A DNA stretch of 64,000 nt from NCBI RefSeq assembly GCF_003265705.1, contig NW_020312859.1, forward strand, positions 1,420,901-1,484,900, read 5' to 3'. A program made the translations under genes and the position numbers. Below are positions 1 through 11,316 of this stretch, one piece after another. Origin of the DNA: Callorhinus ursinus (lineage: Eukaryota; Chordata; Mammalia; Carnivora; Otariidae). Each line of letters opens with the position of its first letter. Position 1 is the first letter of the stretch. The notes beneath the pieces were generated by a model. The model was not told the DNA's origin and did no database searches. It saw only the letters and a list, made by a program, of their open reading frames with translations.

Positions 1-82
1 AAGCTTCTGCAGGTGACACGCCTGATAGGACATGAGCACTCAAGAAACATCATTTTCATTATATATATTTCTTGTTTGTTTG

Positions 83-275
83 TTTTTTAAGATTTTATTT
101 ATTTGAGAGAGAGAGAGAGAGCATGAGAGGGCTGAGGAGCCAAGGGAGAGAGAGACAAGCAGACTCCATGCTGAGCGTGGAGCCCACCTCAGGGCTAGAT
201 CCCACGACCCTGAGATCATGACCTGAGCTGAAATCAAGACTCAGATGCTTAACCGACTGAGTCACCCAGGCGCCC
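83..275 (-). mobile_element. Can-SINE
   Basis: Reverse-oriented tail, CT/GA body and a head ending ACCCAGGCGCCC. Target duplication AACATCATTTTCATTA at 46-61 and 278-293. Confidence 0.9.
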
Positions 276-1080
276 TCAACATCATTTTCATTATTAATTA
301 CCCAAATCCCTGGAAGTGGGAAAAACAGCGAATTATCTTCTTAACAGAGGCTAGATGGCTGATGGGTACAGGAGAAAGCTCTGCCCACAGGGCATAAAGG
401 CAGGGCTTACAAAAACCATATGAAGGTCCCCCCAGATCTTGGAGGTGGGCTGAAGAAGGAAACACCAGGTATTGACTGTATGTACCAGGTAAAATCATTC
501 AGGTGAATCCCAGATGAGGACGTGGGCCTAGCCAGCAGGGTGGCTTGCACAGAGCACCCGGCAGAAATCAAAATTCTGAAGTGGACCACTCTGACCCCAG
601 AGCCTCTAGGGCAGCTGGGGCACCAGCCTAAAGCCCCCTTCTCTATGTCCGGAGTCACCTCGGGGCCTGCGGAGGGCAGGAAACTGGCTAAACAGAGCAC
701 AGAGGAATTAATGGAGGAAGCTAATCAGGGAATCCTAGAGAGGACGCCAGACAAGATCCAATTAAAATGCCAGGCTGTGTGAGTTCCCCATTTTAATTTT
801 CCACAAATTAGCTTAAAAAGGGGGGGTGGAAATGAAGATACTAGTTTTTCTTTTTTTTTTTCTTTCTTTTCTTTTCTCTTTCTCTCTTTTTTTTTTTTCT
901 CTAGAGCCAAGAGGGAAAAATCCTTGGAGGATTGTATTACTTGTTTCTCTTTTAAAAAAAATAAAATCACTCTCAGCTGAGGGATTTGGGTTCCGACTCT
1001 ATCCTGGTTGGAGGCAATTTCCAGGGTCTGCTTATTAAAGTGTAGACATGGTAAGCCCTTTATAATATAAAGCATCATTT
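276..1080. other. Intergenic, no gene recognised
   Basis: Mostly unique sequence with a T/C-rich tract at 848-900. Short ORFs show no conservation that I recognise. Confidence 0.5.
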
Positions 1081-1085
1081 TCTGA

Positions 1086-1215
1086 ATGAGCACTTACTGT
1101 ATACCTTCCAACCCTCACAACCCCCAAGGTCGGCAGCATTGCACCTGTTTACACGTAACTGAGGCTCAGAGAGGTGAACTGATTGCCCGAAGTCACACAG
1201 TGGGGAGTCGGTGGA
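1086..1215 (-). repeat. MIR
   Basis: MIR read in reverse: CACTTACTG, then ACTGAGGCTCAGAGAGGTGA, then GTCACACAGTGG. Confidence 0.6.
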
Positions 1216-1769
1216 GCCTTGTCACGTCCTCCCCACTGCAGCCAGGCTCCTGTTCCCACTCCCACTCCCCGTCCCGCAGGAACCTGCCCAGTGGAGGATG
1301 GGGACACATGCGGGCTTCAGGCCGCCTGCTGCATCCTACAGGGCCGGCCAGAAGTCATCAGCAGTCCGGGGGCCTCACGGACTCCCGGTCTTAGCTCCAG
1401 GTGGCGTAGTCCCCGCTCCTGGCTTCTCCAGGACGGCAGTGATTTCTGACACCCCTCCACCCACACCTAGGAACCAAGTCTCCATTTGCCCTTCTGCAGC
1501 ACCCCACAGCTGGCTGCGACCCAGCCTATTCATCACTGTCTCCTGGCAAAGGCCACCCCCCACCACAGTGACGGGCCAGGGCAACCGGTGCCCTTGACCT
1601 CACTGCAGTTTTCTCTGCTCCCACGCCTCCCTCTCCCCCATCCTCTGGTCTCCTGGAAAGAATTCATTTAGCTAGTGTGGAAATAATACAAACTTGGGCT
1701 CAATGACAATAGCCCCCCCACCCCAGTCTCCTACCCCAAGCCTGAGGGCTCTCCAGAGCTTTGCTCCAA

Positions 1770-1985
1770 ATCTTGGGGCAGGATCCTAGCAGAGACAAAG
1801 CTCTCACCCTTCTGAGCTGTGTGCCTTTGGACAAGTGACTTAACCTCTCTGTGCCTCCGTTTCCTCATCTGCAGAAGGGGATAATAAAAATCTAGCTGGA
1901 AATGTTTCGGTGAAGGTTCCATGAGACCACAGACAGGCAAGGCCCTAGCACATCAGATGCTTAGTAAATGTGGCCTTCCTCCCTC
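1770..1985 (+). repeat. MIR
   Basis: Contains CTTAACCTCTCTGTGCC, TTTCCTCATCTG and CAGATGCTTAGTAAATGT in MIR order. Confidence 0.7.
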
Positions 1986-1989
1986 CGAA

Positions 1990-3150
1990 AACTGGGAGGT
2001 GAAGGGCCCCGCGGGGGTGAGGATCCCAGATGGAAGAATTAATCTAAGATTAAGAAAAATTAAGAATTTCCCTGCAGGAAAAGGCTAAAGGGTGAAACAA
2101 GACCTCCCTTCATGGAGTTCTGAGACACTGAAAGGGGGAAAAGATGAAGCATCAGGGGCTGGGTGACAAGTGCTGCCTCCCTGGCCTGCTAGGAAGGGCC
2201 AGGACAGACGTGAAACATCCCAGGCCATCTCCAGTGAAGCAGCTTCCCTGCACCCGGGAGGCACCGGGAGAGCCAGGGCCAGCAGGGAGGCTGCCCAAGG
2301 CTCGGTACAAGCTTTATCTGGGGGGATCTGGGGTGACCCCTCAGAGTCTGGTGGTAGCCCAAGGCTAGGGGGAGCCCAAGCCAGGGTTTGGAGTCTAGTT
2401 TAGGGAGATGTCTAAATCTGTAGTTGTGCCAAATCTGTGTGTAAGCCCGGGTTTGGGGGATGTCAGTATTGGACGGTAAGCTCTGAACTTGGGGCTGACT
2501 CTGGTGTGATGCTCCAGGTTTAGGGGTCTGCACATCCACATTTGGTATTATCGGGATGACGCTTAGCCCCAAGTCTGCCTGACAGCCCAAGCCTGGGACA
2601 TATCAGAATTTGAAGGGAGCTCTGAATTGGGGTACACTGATAGTGAACCTCAAAAGCTTAGAGTATCTGCAAGCTCAAGTATGTGAGCCCCACATCTGAG
2701 GGATGGAGTCTTTGGGTGCCCTGCTGTGAGGGTCCGCGCCAGCCCTGGAGGTGTGTTCAGGAAGGAGCCGGGCAGCTCAGGGCAGTACAGGTGTGAGTCT
2801 TTGGTGGATCCCTGGGCAGCAGGTGAAGACCCGCCAGGTTCCCCATCTTTTGTTTCTTCCTTCCTCCTCTATCAGTACACACAATCTCCTATTTTTGGTC
2901 TCGCCCTCCACCACCCATTTGGCCCCCCTCCTTCACCCCCACCTCTGCCCAGAACTGCTGACTCTCTAGGAGCTACTGTTCTGAACCCCAAGGCTGGGGA
3001 GCCTCCACATTGCTTCCCTGGGGTGAGGAGGATCAAGGGATGGGGCAGGGAGAGAACCCACCATCCCTTCCTCCTCCCATAGGGCAAATCCTCCCCAAAG
3101 CACCCTTTGGGGCCCAGGGAAGATAGATCCTATTCTTGGGGAGCTCAGAG
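1990..3150. other. Intergenic, low-complexity GC-rich, no gene recognised
   Basis: From about 2290 to 2700 the sequence repeats loosely diverged words (GGG.TTTGGGG, AGCCCAAG, TCTG), suggesting a decayed tandem array with a unit of several tens of bases. ORFs here look accidental. Confidence 0.35.
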
Positions 3151-3390
3151 GCCTGCGGCCTTATCTAAGTCTCTGGAACAAGCATTTTGCATTTATTCCC
3201 CCAAATGTGTTGCCGAATTGCGTTCCAGCCCATGGCTCCCAGCCATCTGCAGAGAGAAATCCAGTTAGACCTTGTATAATAAGTTCCTGACAATCTTGCC
3301 GAGGACGCTGGGTCATAAAAGTCTCCTGGTTTTATCACCGGTAACAGACACGGAGTGAAATTAAGTTGTCTTATCAAATTTAGATAATAT
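3150..3390. promoter_or_regulatory. Candidate conserved non-coding element with GATA motifs
   Basis: Non-repetitive stretch with CTTATCTAA, TTATCACC, CTTATCAAA and TAGATAAT (GATA cores on both strands). Conservation could not be tested. Confidence 0.3.
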
Positions 3391-3554
3391 ATATCCCTCT
3401 AGTGTAGAAGGCTCTGCATGGGGCTTTCATGGTATGAGCCCAGGAGGGGACCGGGGAGTGGGGGAATGTTCCTAGGGATGTGGCACGGGGTGGGGGCTGT
3501 CCTGGAGAGCCTGGCAGGACTGAGCGGCAGTCGGAAAGAGTTACTGGCATTCCA

Positions 3555-3790
3555 GGTTTCAGTGTCAGCCAGGCCTGGATTTGAGACCTGCCTCTGTCAT
3601 TTCCATGCTGGATAAACTTGAACAACTTAACTTCACTTCCGAGGGCCGCAGCTTCTTCATCTGTACAGTGGGTGGGACAAGAGCAATGCCTGCCTCCCGG
3701 GCTGTGGTGATGTTTAAATGAGATGCTACATGCAACAGGCTTAGCTCTGTGTGTGGCATGTATGTCCTGAGCGCCCAATGCATGTTTTTG
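3555..3790 (+). repeat. MIR
   Basis: Near full-length: TGGATTTGAGACCTGCCTCT, AACTTCACTTCCGAGG, CATCTGTACAGTGGG, AAATGAGATG and the tail. Confidence 0.65.
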
Positions 3791-4499
3791 GTAATTTGGG
3801 AGTGGGAGAAGGGAGACAAGGCCGGACGCTGATAGTATCTTGCCCATTCTCTTCCCATTTTAACGAGGGATTAAAAGTCACCCCTCCAAGTCACCCCTTC
3901 AAGACCGAGCCATCCCAACTGTCTCCTACCCCAACATGGACCCCACAGAGGGGCTGGAGGCTGCCGCATTCCTGCCTCTGCCTGCAGTCCTACCGTCCAG
4001 TGCCTTGCCCCAGGGAATGGGCATGCACGGTAGGAAGCTTGGCTGTCCCTTTGCTAGTGGAATGGACTTCCAGGACATTACCCAGTGCTGCAGCTGGCTC
4101 TGGGAAACTTGTCCCACTGTCCCAGGAGGGGGCTGTCACACCCCCCAAGTAGTATCTGCCTGATGGAATTGACCCGCCTTTCTCTCACACCTGGGATCCT
4201 CTCTGTGACAACCTCACACTTTGGCATACCTCCAGTGATGAAGAGCTCACTACCTGACCAGGCAATCATTCCATTTCCCCAGCCTGGGCTTAAAACAACC
4301 TCACCTCCTCTGACTCCTAAGCTAAGACTCATTCATTCACCATGGCTTTCTTCCAGCACAGCCTGAGTGTATTTGAGCTTGTATATGTTAATGGATTTCT
4401 CTGTTCCACACCCTGAGTTCCAAAGGGAGGGAAAACTGGACAGGCACAGCTGCGTTCCCAAGGAACACACAATAAGACTCAAAAAAAAAAAACAGCTAA

Positions 4500-4690
4500 A
4501 CTCTATTGAGCACCTACTATGTGTCAGGCATGAGTTACATGCATTAACTCATTTAATCACTATATTAACCCTGAGATGCTGTTGCCATTATTATCACCAA
4601 TTTAGAGAGAGGAAACAGAGAGGCTAAGTGACTTGCCCAAGGTCACACAGCCAGTACATGGTAGAACAGTGTGAGTCCAGAGCTATTATT
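4500..4690 (-). repeat. MIR
   Basis: TTGAGCACCTACTATGTGTC through TTGCCCAAGGTCACACAGCC, the reverse of MIR. Confidence 0.75.
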
Positions 4691-4779
4691 CACATTTCCC
4701 GGGTACTCCTAAAGACTATTTGGAATGAAGGAAGGAAAAGTAAAAAGGAAGGGCAGACTGAACTGTGTATATCCATCTC

Positions 4780-4905
4780 TTTCAAGTAATCTGGGCTCCT
4801 GGAGCGCAGGAAATGTATATTATTCATATCTCTCTTCCCCAGCTCCTAAAACAGTGCTCGGCAAACATTAGGTGCTCAATAAATATTTGCGAAATGACTA
4901 TTTAC
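4780..4905 (+). repeat. L2 3' end
   Basis: CTCCTGGAGCGCAGG, then ACAGTGCTCGGCAAACATTA, then GGTGCTCAATAAATATTTG, the L2 terminus. Confidence 0.6.
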
Positions 4906-5419
4906 TCATCATCAGCATATTTTTCTTCCCCATTATCCCAGGAGCCCTTGGATCAGGAACTGAATCCTATTCATCTCTCCAGTGCCGTCACTAGCCCACT
5001 CTGTGTGGATTAGAAAAAGCAGCCACAATCCTGTGAGTGAGTATGGCTTGCCAAGTTAATGGCCCATTGTGGGAAGAGAAAGAAAAATTCCCTTCCTCTG
5101 GCCTCAGGAGTTCCAGGTTGACAAATGGAGTCCCGCTCTCCCGGGGATGAGGCTTTGTGCAGTACACAACCTGAATGACCGTCCATGGAAATCCTGCCCT
5201 GGCTCCCTGGGGCCCCACACCGGGCCTGAACATGCAGTAGGCACGGTGTTTGTTGAACAACTATTTGCCAGGATTTGCCGCTCTTCCGCCCTGTTTTGCC
5301 CATAGCCAGTCTAAGCCCCAGGAGAACAATTGGTGGAAGAGCCCCCAGCTGGGTGTCATACGCCATGGTGCTGATCGGGGGGGGGGGGGCTGCAGACAAA
5401 AGGGGGACAGACAGGGTCA

Positions 5420-5545
5420 AACATAATTGGTAAATATTTGTCTATCTAATCAGAGGGCCTTTTAATTAGCAATTTCATCCTTGCAACTGTTTTTTTTTTC
5501 TTTCTGCGGGAAGTCAATTAAATGTAACAGATGGAGGAGAACATG
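5420..5545. promoter_or_regulatory. Candidate AT-rich conserved element
   Basis: Non-repetitive island with CATAATTGG, TCTAATCAG, TTTTAATTAGCAATTT (homeodomain cores) just after a G-run at about 5379-5388. Confidence 0.3.
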
Positions 5546-5834
5546 GGAGTTTCCTTGTCTCCTACCATCTGTCCCATCCCAGCACCAGCACCACCACCCC
5601 CCAAGCAGCACCCACACCTCATTGGTGGAGCTGCCTGCCAGTTTCCAGAGGAGGGGGGGGCTAGGGCACTGAAGAGGGGAGGGGGGCAGGGTCTCTCTGA
5701 ACCTGCCTCAGGTCCTGAGTCCCTTTGCCAGCTGGGCATCTCCCCATCCTGCCTGGGAGCCAATATCATGGTATGCTTGTCTCAGCCCTCACTGCAGGCC
5801 TGCCTGGGGCCCCCATCCCGAGGAGCCTCTTGTT

Positions 5835-6260
5835 TAGTTCAACAAACCTTTCCTGAGGGTCTGCTCTCTGCCAGGCAATGTATCAGGCACTGGGGATATA
5901 AATCGGGCAGTCCCTGCCCTTCAGGAATTTGTAGCTCATTGGGGAGGAGGGCACATTCATTCATTCACTTATTCTTTAAATATTTATTAAGCAGCATGTA
6001 TATGCCAAGCTCTGTGTAGACCCCAAGAACACAGGGATGAATCCATCTCTCCCCTTACTTTAAATAATTCAGTCAAGCAGAGGAGACGGCACGTAAATGC
6101 ATGCAGTCAGTAAGTATTTGTTGAGTGACTACATGAGCCAGGCACTGTTCTGGCTGTGGGGGACACAGCAGAGAACAGCGCCGAGTCCACGTCCTTTCTA
6201 GCAGGAGGAGAGACAATAAGCAGATGGACGTGTAATGGCAGGGGTGATCAGTGATTTGGA
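5835..6260 (-). repeat. L2 fragments (two 3' ends)
   Basis: Two successive reverse L2 ends: TTCAACAAACCTTTCCTGAG..CACTGGGGATATAAA at about 5840, and GTAAGTATTTGTTGAGTGAC..CCAGGCACTGTTCTGG at about 6110. Confidence 0.5.
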
Positions 6261-6339
6261 AAAATTGCCCATCATATTGTGTAGTGTGGAATCTGAGCTC
6301 CAAAATGAGAAGTCCGGAGTCTCCAGCACGGCCTGCCAA

Positions 6340-6770
6340 GGCTCTGATCATGGCCCAACTTTCTCTGTAGGATCATTTCTTGCCGCTACCCACTTCCCAG
6401 GCTACATTGCAGCCACATCTGCCTTCTGATGATTCCTCCAACCTGCCATGCTCTGTCCTCAGACCTGCCCCAGATTGTTCCCTCGGCCTGCCATGCTCTT
6501 TCCCTTATTGTTTGCCCGGCTAATTCCTTGGCTGAAATGTCCCTCTCTGTCCCCTCTGGGTCCCTCAGGCCATGTTCAGTTTCTTCCACTGCATTCCTGC
6601 AGCCCAGGTCCTCCTTCTAGGTTGGCTGTTCCCAGAGACTCCTCTGTCTCCCTCGTCCTGTGTGGGAGCCAGCCCAGGGGCCGGACCGTGTCTGTCCTCC
6701 TGTGCAATGTATCTGTCCCCAGCCCCAGGCTCGGTGCCTGGCACATGCCTGATCACCTAGCCCACCAGTA
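6340..6770 (+). repeat. L2
   Basis: Diverged L2 with repeated CCTGCCATGCTCT words and a terminal CGGTGCCTGGCACATG. Confidence 0.45.
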
Positions 6771-7099
6771 TTGACGGGACTGAATTCAACCAAGTAGAGA
6801 AGAGGAGAGAAGACATCCCAGCTAGGGGCCAAGATTTGCAAAGACAAGGCAGCTTGAAAGATTCTTAAGTGTTTCAGAAATAGGCAGCACCCTGATGTGG
6901 CCAGATTAAGGAGAAGAGCAGCATCCGAAGCCGGAGTTAAGCCTTGACTGTTAAACTGAAATGTCTAGACTTTATCCTTATTAAGCCTATAAGCCAACTT
7001 CAATCACTCACATTCCTCTCCCATGATTTTGCCCAAGAGCCATGTGTTTCTGTACTATTTTGGGCTTTTTTCTTCAAATGGTCACTTTTTTTTGCTTTA

Positions 7100-8300
7100 T
7101 TTTTTAAAGAATAGCTTTATTGAGATATAATCCACGTGACATAAAATCCACCCTTTTTTTTAAAGAGTTTATTTATTTATTTAGAAAGAGAGTGTGAGCA
7201 GGGAGAGGGTTAGAAGGAGAGGGAGAGAGAATCTCCAGCAGACTCCCCGCTGAGCACAGAGCCCAACGTGGGGCTCGATCTCAGGACCCTGAGATCATGA
7301 CCTGTGCTGAAATCAAGAATCGGACGCTTAACCCTACTGAGCCACCCAGGAGCCCCTAAGATCTACCCTTTGAAAGTGTACAATTCAGTGGCTTCTCAGC
7401 ATATGTAGAGTCATACATCCCTCGCATCTAATCCCAGAACATTTTCAACACCCCCAAAAGAAATCCTGTACCCATTTATCAGTTACTCCCCGTTCCGCAC
7501 CTCCACAGCCCCTGGCAACCTCTAATCTATTTTCTGTTTCTATGGATTTGCCTATTCTGGATATTTCATATGCACAGAGTCATACAATGTGTGGGTTTTA
7601 ATGACTGGCTTTTTTCAATTAGCAAACTGGTTTCCAGATTCATCCACGTTGTAGCACGCATCAGGACTCCCTCCCTTTCTACTGCTGACGACTATTCCAG
7701 TGTTTGGATCTACCACACTTCGTTCATCCAGTCATCAGTTGATGGAGTTGAGTTGTCTCCACTTCTTGGCTATTTCGATTAGCGCCGCTATCAACATTCC
7801 TATGCAAGTTTGTGTGCAGTTGTGTGTGTACCCAGTTCTCTTGGGTATACACCTGCTAGGAGTGGAATTGCTGGGTCATGCCCTAACCCCATGTTTAACC
7901 TTCTGAGGAAGAGAAACTACCTGACTCCTTCCCAAGTGACTGGGCCATTTTACAATTTCACTGGCAATGGCTGAGCATTCCGATGTTTCTCCAACCTCGC
8001 TTACACTTGTTGTCTTTTTCATTTTAGCCATCCTGTAGCTAAATTCTAATGGATGTGAAGTGGTAGCTCATTGTGGTTTGATTTGCATCTCCCTAATGAT
8101 TAACGATGTTGAGCATCTTTTCATGTGTTTATTGGCCATTTGTATGTCATCTTTGGAGAAATGTCTATTTAAATCCTTTGCCCAATTTTCAGTTGTGTTA
8201 TTTGTCCCTTATGGTTGAGTTGTAAGAGTTCTTTATATGTTTTGCATACAAGGCTTTTATCAGATCTTTTTTGTTTTATCTTAAAGTTTGTCACTACCTA
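7100..8300 (-). mobile_element. Old L1 3' part, interrupted by a Can-SINE
   Basis: Starts TTTATTGAGATATAATCCAC and runs through GGAATTGCTGGGTCATG, ATTTGCATCTCCCTAATGAT and TGTATGTCATCTTTGGAGAA, the reverse of mammalian L1 ORF2 end and 3' UTR. Degenerate. Confidence 0.85.
7154..7356 (-). mobile_element. Can-SINE inside an L1
   Basis: Reverse tail, GA body, head GAGCCACCCAGGAGCCCC. Diverged target duplication (AAATCCACCC and AGATCTACCC). Confidence 0.85.
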
Positions 8301-8349
8301 AAATGGGGGAAAAAACAGTAACAGATGTCACAAATCAAAGGCGATTCTA

Positions 8350-9130
8350 AAAATAAATATAATTCATTAATTCAATCAACAAACATTAATCATCTCTGAT
8401 GACCTAGGCACCATTCATGACACTGGGGAATACAGCAATGAACCAGACAGGTAGAGATCCTACTTAAACTTCCTGGTTTATAATGATATGGGGAAAAGCC
8501 AAAACCAAACAAAGGAAATAAATAAAAACGTCCTGCTCTGCAGAGAAGAGGCATCTATGGTTGCGTCTAGGGGCAATTTTGCCGTTGGATGATCAGGAAA
8601 GGCCTCTCTGAGGAAGTGGCCCTCAAGCAGACAGCTAAAGGACAGAGAAAATGAGGCAGAACTGAGCTTCGTGTGAGTGGAACAGAGCAGACAAGGGGAT
8701 GAAGAGGGAGAAACAGACAAAAGGGCCCCCATCACACAGGGCCTTGTAAACCACAGGGAAGAGCTTGGAGTCGTTGTAAGCACAGAAAATGCCCTTTGAG
8801 ACATTTAAGCAGTGGAGCACCATAGTCTGATTGATGATTTTAAAAGCTGGTCCAGCTACTGCGTGGTGGATTGTTGGGGTGCAAGGGAGAAGTAGCAAGA
8901 CCGGTGCTGAGGCTACGCCGATGCGCAGGTGAGGCATGATGACCGCTTGGGCCAGGGCCAGAAGCAATAAAGAGAAGTGGCTATTTCAGGATAGGTTTCA
9001 CAGGTGAAGTTGACAGGCATGGCTGATGGATTGGATGGGGCAGGCAAGCAAGAGAGAGCCCTCAAGGATAACTCTTGGATGTTCAGCCATCTACTGCAAC
9101 GGCCCACAGGAGGGGAGGCAGAGCTGTGGG
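8350..9130 (-). repeat. L2 (long)
   Basis: Reverse L2 in order: ACACTGGGGAATACAGCAAT, AAAGGCCTCTCTGAGGAAGT, CAGGGCCTTGTAAACCACAG, TTAAGCAGTGGAGCACCATA. Confidence 0.6.
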
Positions 9131-9985
9131 GTGACTCCAGGCTCTGTTTTGGACTTCCAGGTAGAGATACCTGTTGACTTCCAAGCGGAGACGTCAAGAA
9201 GGCAGCCGGCAATTTCTGGGTCTGGAGAGTTGCATCTGGGAATCACGGGTGGTGTTCAAGGCCATAGGACTTCCCAGCTCTAGAGGGCCAGCTGCAGAGG
9301 GAAAACCAAAACAGGACACTGGGAAGGAGCAGCCAGTGAGTGAAGAGGAGGCAAACAAGAAACGATGGAGTAAAGGAGCCCCAAGGAGAAGATATTTTGA
9401 GGAGAAGGAAATGATTGGAAAAATCTAGTTTTGAAACACATTGTGTTATTGAGTCCTAACTGGATATACTGGTTTGCTCAAGGCTCTGGGTCTGAGTCTG
9501 ATCTCTCTGTGGCAAGAAGTGTGAAAGACAAACCACCCCCAACCCGAGATGTCCTCTCTAGCATTGAAAGAGAACTGGGAAGTTCCCAAGGGACCCAGAT
9601 CACGTACCACCTAATGTTATCCCGTAACTTCCCGGGTTCTCCTGGCGCACTTGGAGAACCACTTCTGTGGGCAAAGGGGAGGCCTGGGAGGCTGTGGATG
9701 AGGGCAGTGATGGGGTCAGATTAATAAGGGTGGAGAATGGACTGGAGGAGGGGAGGAAAGGCAGGAGGAGAAGAGAGGAAGGAGGAACACTGGCCCCAGT
9801 GGGAGATGTGAGGTCTGGACTAAAGCAGAGGGGACTAGAGATCTTCAAGGGGTCACCTGCACCCCCACTCAGAGCCGAAACTTGCATTTCTACTTTGTTT
9901 TCTGCTCACCTCAAGTCCCATCCATCCCTCCAGCTCTCTCTGGCCCTCCACACCTACCCATCCATTCTCACTCTGCCCCAAACTC
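9130..9985. other. Intergenic, no gene recognised
   Basis: Purine-rich stretch at about 9725-9790 (GGAGGAGGGGAGG words); otherwise unique. Confidence 0.4.
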
Positions 9986-9987
9986 TA

Positions 9988-10195
9988 CCATGCTAGAGTT
10001 TATTGGGTGCTTACTATATGCCAGGTACTGTTCTAAGCACTTTACATGCATTATCCATTCAATCCTCACACCCCTCCATTTTACCCTGGAGAAAACAGAA
10101 GCACAGAGAGGACTAGCAAGCTGCCCAAGTTCACACAGTAAGTGAACAGTGGAGGTGGGATTCAAACCCAGGAGCTCTGACTCAAGTCCACATTA
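9988..10195 (-). repeat. MIR
   Basis: Reverse MIR, near full length: TGCTTACTATATGCCAGGTA, CACTTTACATGCATTA, TTCACACAGTAAGTGAACAG, TTCAAACCCAGGAGC. Confidence 0.75.
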
Positions 10196-10419
10196 CAGTG
10201 ACAGAGAAAATGGAACCCAGTGTCCTATCCTGCCAGAAGCCCTTTGTCCGTGAGTCAGTCACTCCTGGCCTACCTCCGGTGATGGGCATTTCACCAGCTC
10301 CCAGTCAGTCTGCTTTGCTGATGAAGTTGATTCCCAAATCTCTCTTTTTCTGCCCCTGCAGTCTGTCCCCTGTAACTTCTCCCTACAGATGATACAGCAA
10401 AAGGCAAGGGGGTGGCACA

Positions 10420-10600
10420 GTGACATAAAGGTTAATAGGAGGGCCCTAAAATCAAGTTGACCTGGACTAGTAGCTGTCCCCTCACCTCTCTGGGCATCCG
10501 TTTCCTCATTTGGGAACCTGGCTAATGACAGAGCCCACCTCCCTGTTGTGAGGATTAGGGGACAGATGCTTAGTCTGTGGTCTGGCGCACTGTGAGCTCT
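10420..10600 (+). repeat. MIR
   Basis: CCCCTCACCTCTCTGGGCAT, CGTTTCCTCATTTGGG, TTGTGAGGATTAGGGG. Confidence 0.6.
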
Positions 10601-10604
10601 AGGG

Positions 10605-11085
10605 AGGACAGAGCTGCCAGGGTGATGGTGGTATCTGTTCTGTACAGACTGACCCTTCCTCCCTGGGACCCCTAGCTCCTCCCCTCAAGGCCACCAGTCC
10701 AGGTCCTCAGCCTCAGGCCCTGCTGCAGTCTGTCCCCTGGCCGGCTGTCCCTGGACGTCCCCCCTCGGCCCCCAGGCTGCCTGCCCTCCTGTGGCTCAGG
10801 GGAGCCCAGCTGCACCTGCTCTCTAATCAAGATGCCAGGGCCCCCCACCCCCTGCAGGGCCCCGCAAGGCTCCTCACTAATTCCCCTTCCTCAATCAGTC
10901 GGCACTCTCCACTCTCCACTGATTGCCCCTTTGTTCCCTGCCAGGCTCCGCCTCCAGGGCCCAGCTCACCCCAGACCGCCCTCTGGGTGCCCAGCCCACC
11001 AGGCTCGTCCCTTAGGCTATGTCGGGGCCTGTAGGCTTCTGAGGGGGCTGGAGTGTGACTGGTGTGTGGACAAAACCACCAGGAG
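10605..11085. other. Intergenic, C-rich, no gene recognised
   Basis: C-rich unique DNA without a supported exon. Confidence 0.4.
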
Positions 11086-11264
11086 TGTGTGGTTGTGCGC
11101 ACACACGCGCGCACACATACACACACTAAAGAGAAATATCAACACACATGGGCAGGAAGCAAAGCACTTATACACGTTCTCTTAAAGGACATCCCCACAA
11201 ACCAGGAAAATACATATTTTTGGAGACAAAAACACACAAATACATACCACGCAGGTGCACGCGA

Positions 11265-11277
11265 GTGCACGCGTGCG

Positions 11278-11312
<35 letters not shown>
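11265..11312. repeat. Alternating purine-pyrimidine microsatellite (CG then CA)
   Basis: 48 bases of strict alternation: GTGCACGCGTGCGCGC followed by CGCGCG and (CA)n. A shorter related tract is at about 11096-11126. Highly CpG-dense for non-island DNA. Confidence 0.9.
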
Positions 11313-11314
<2 letters not shown>

Positions 11315-11316
<2 letters not shown>

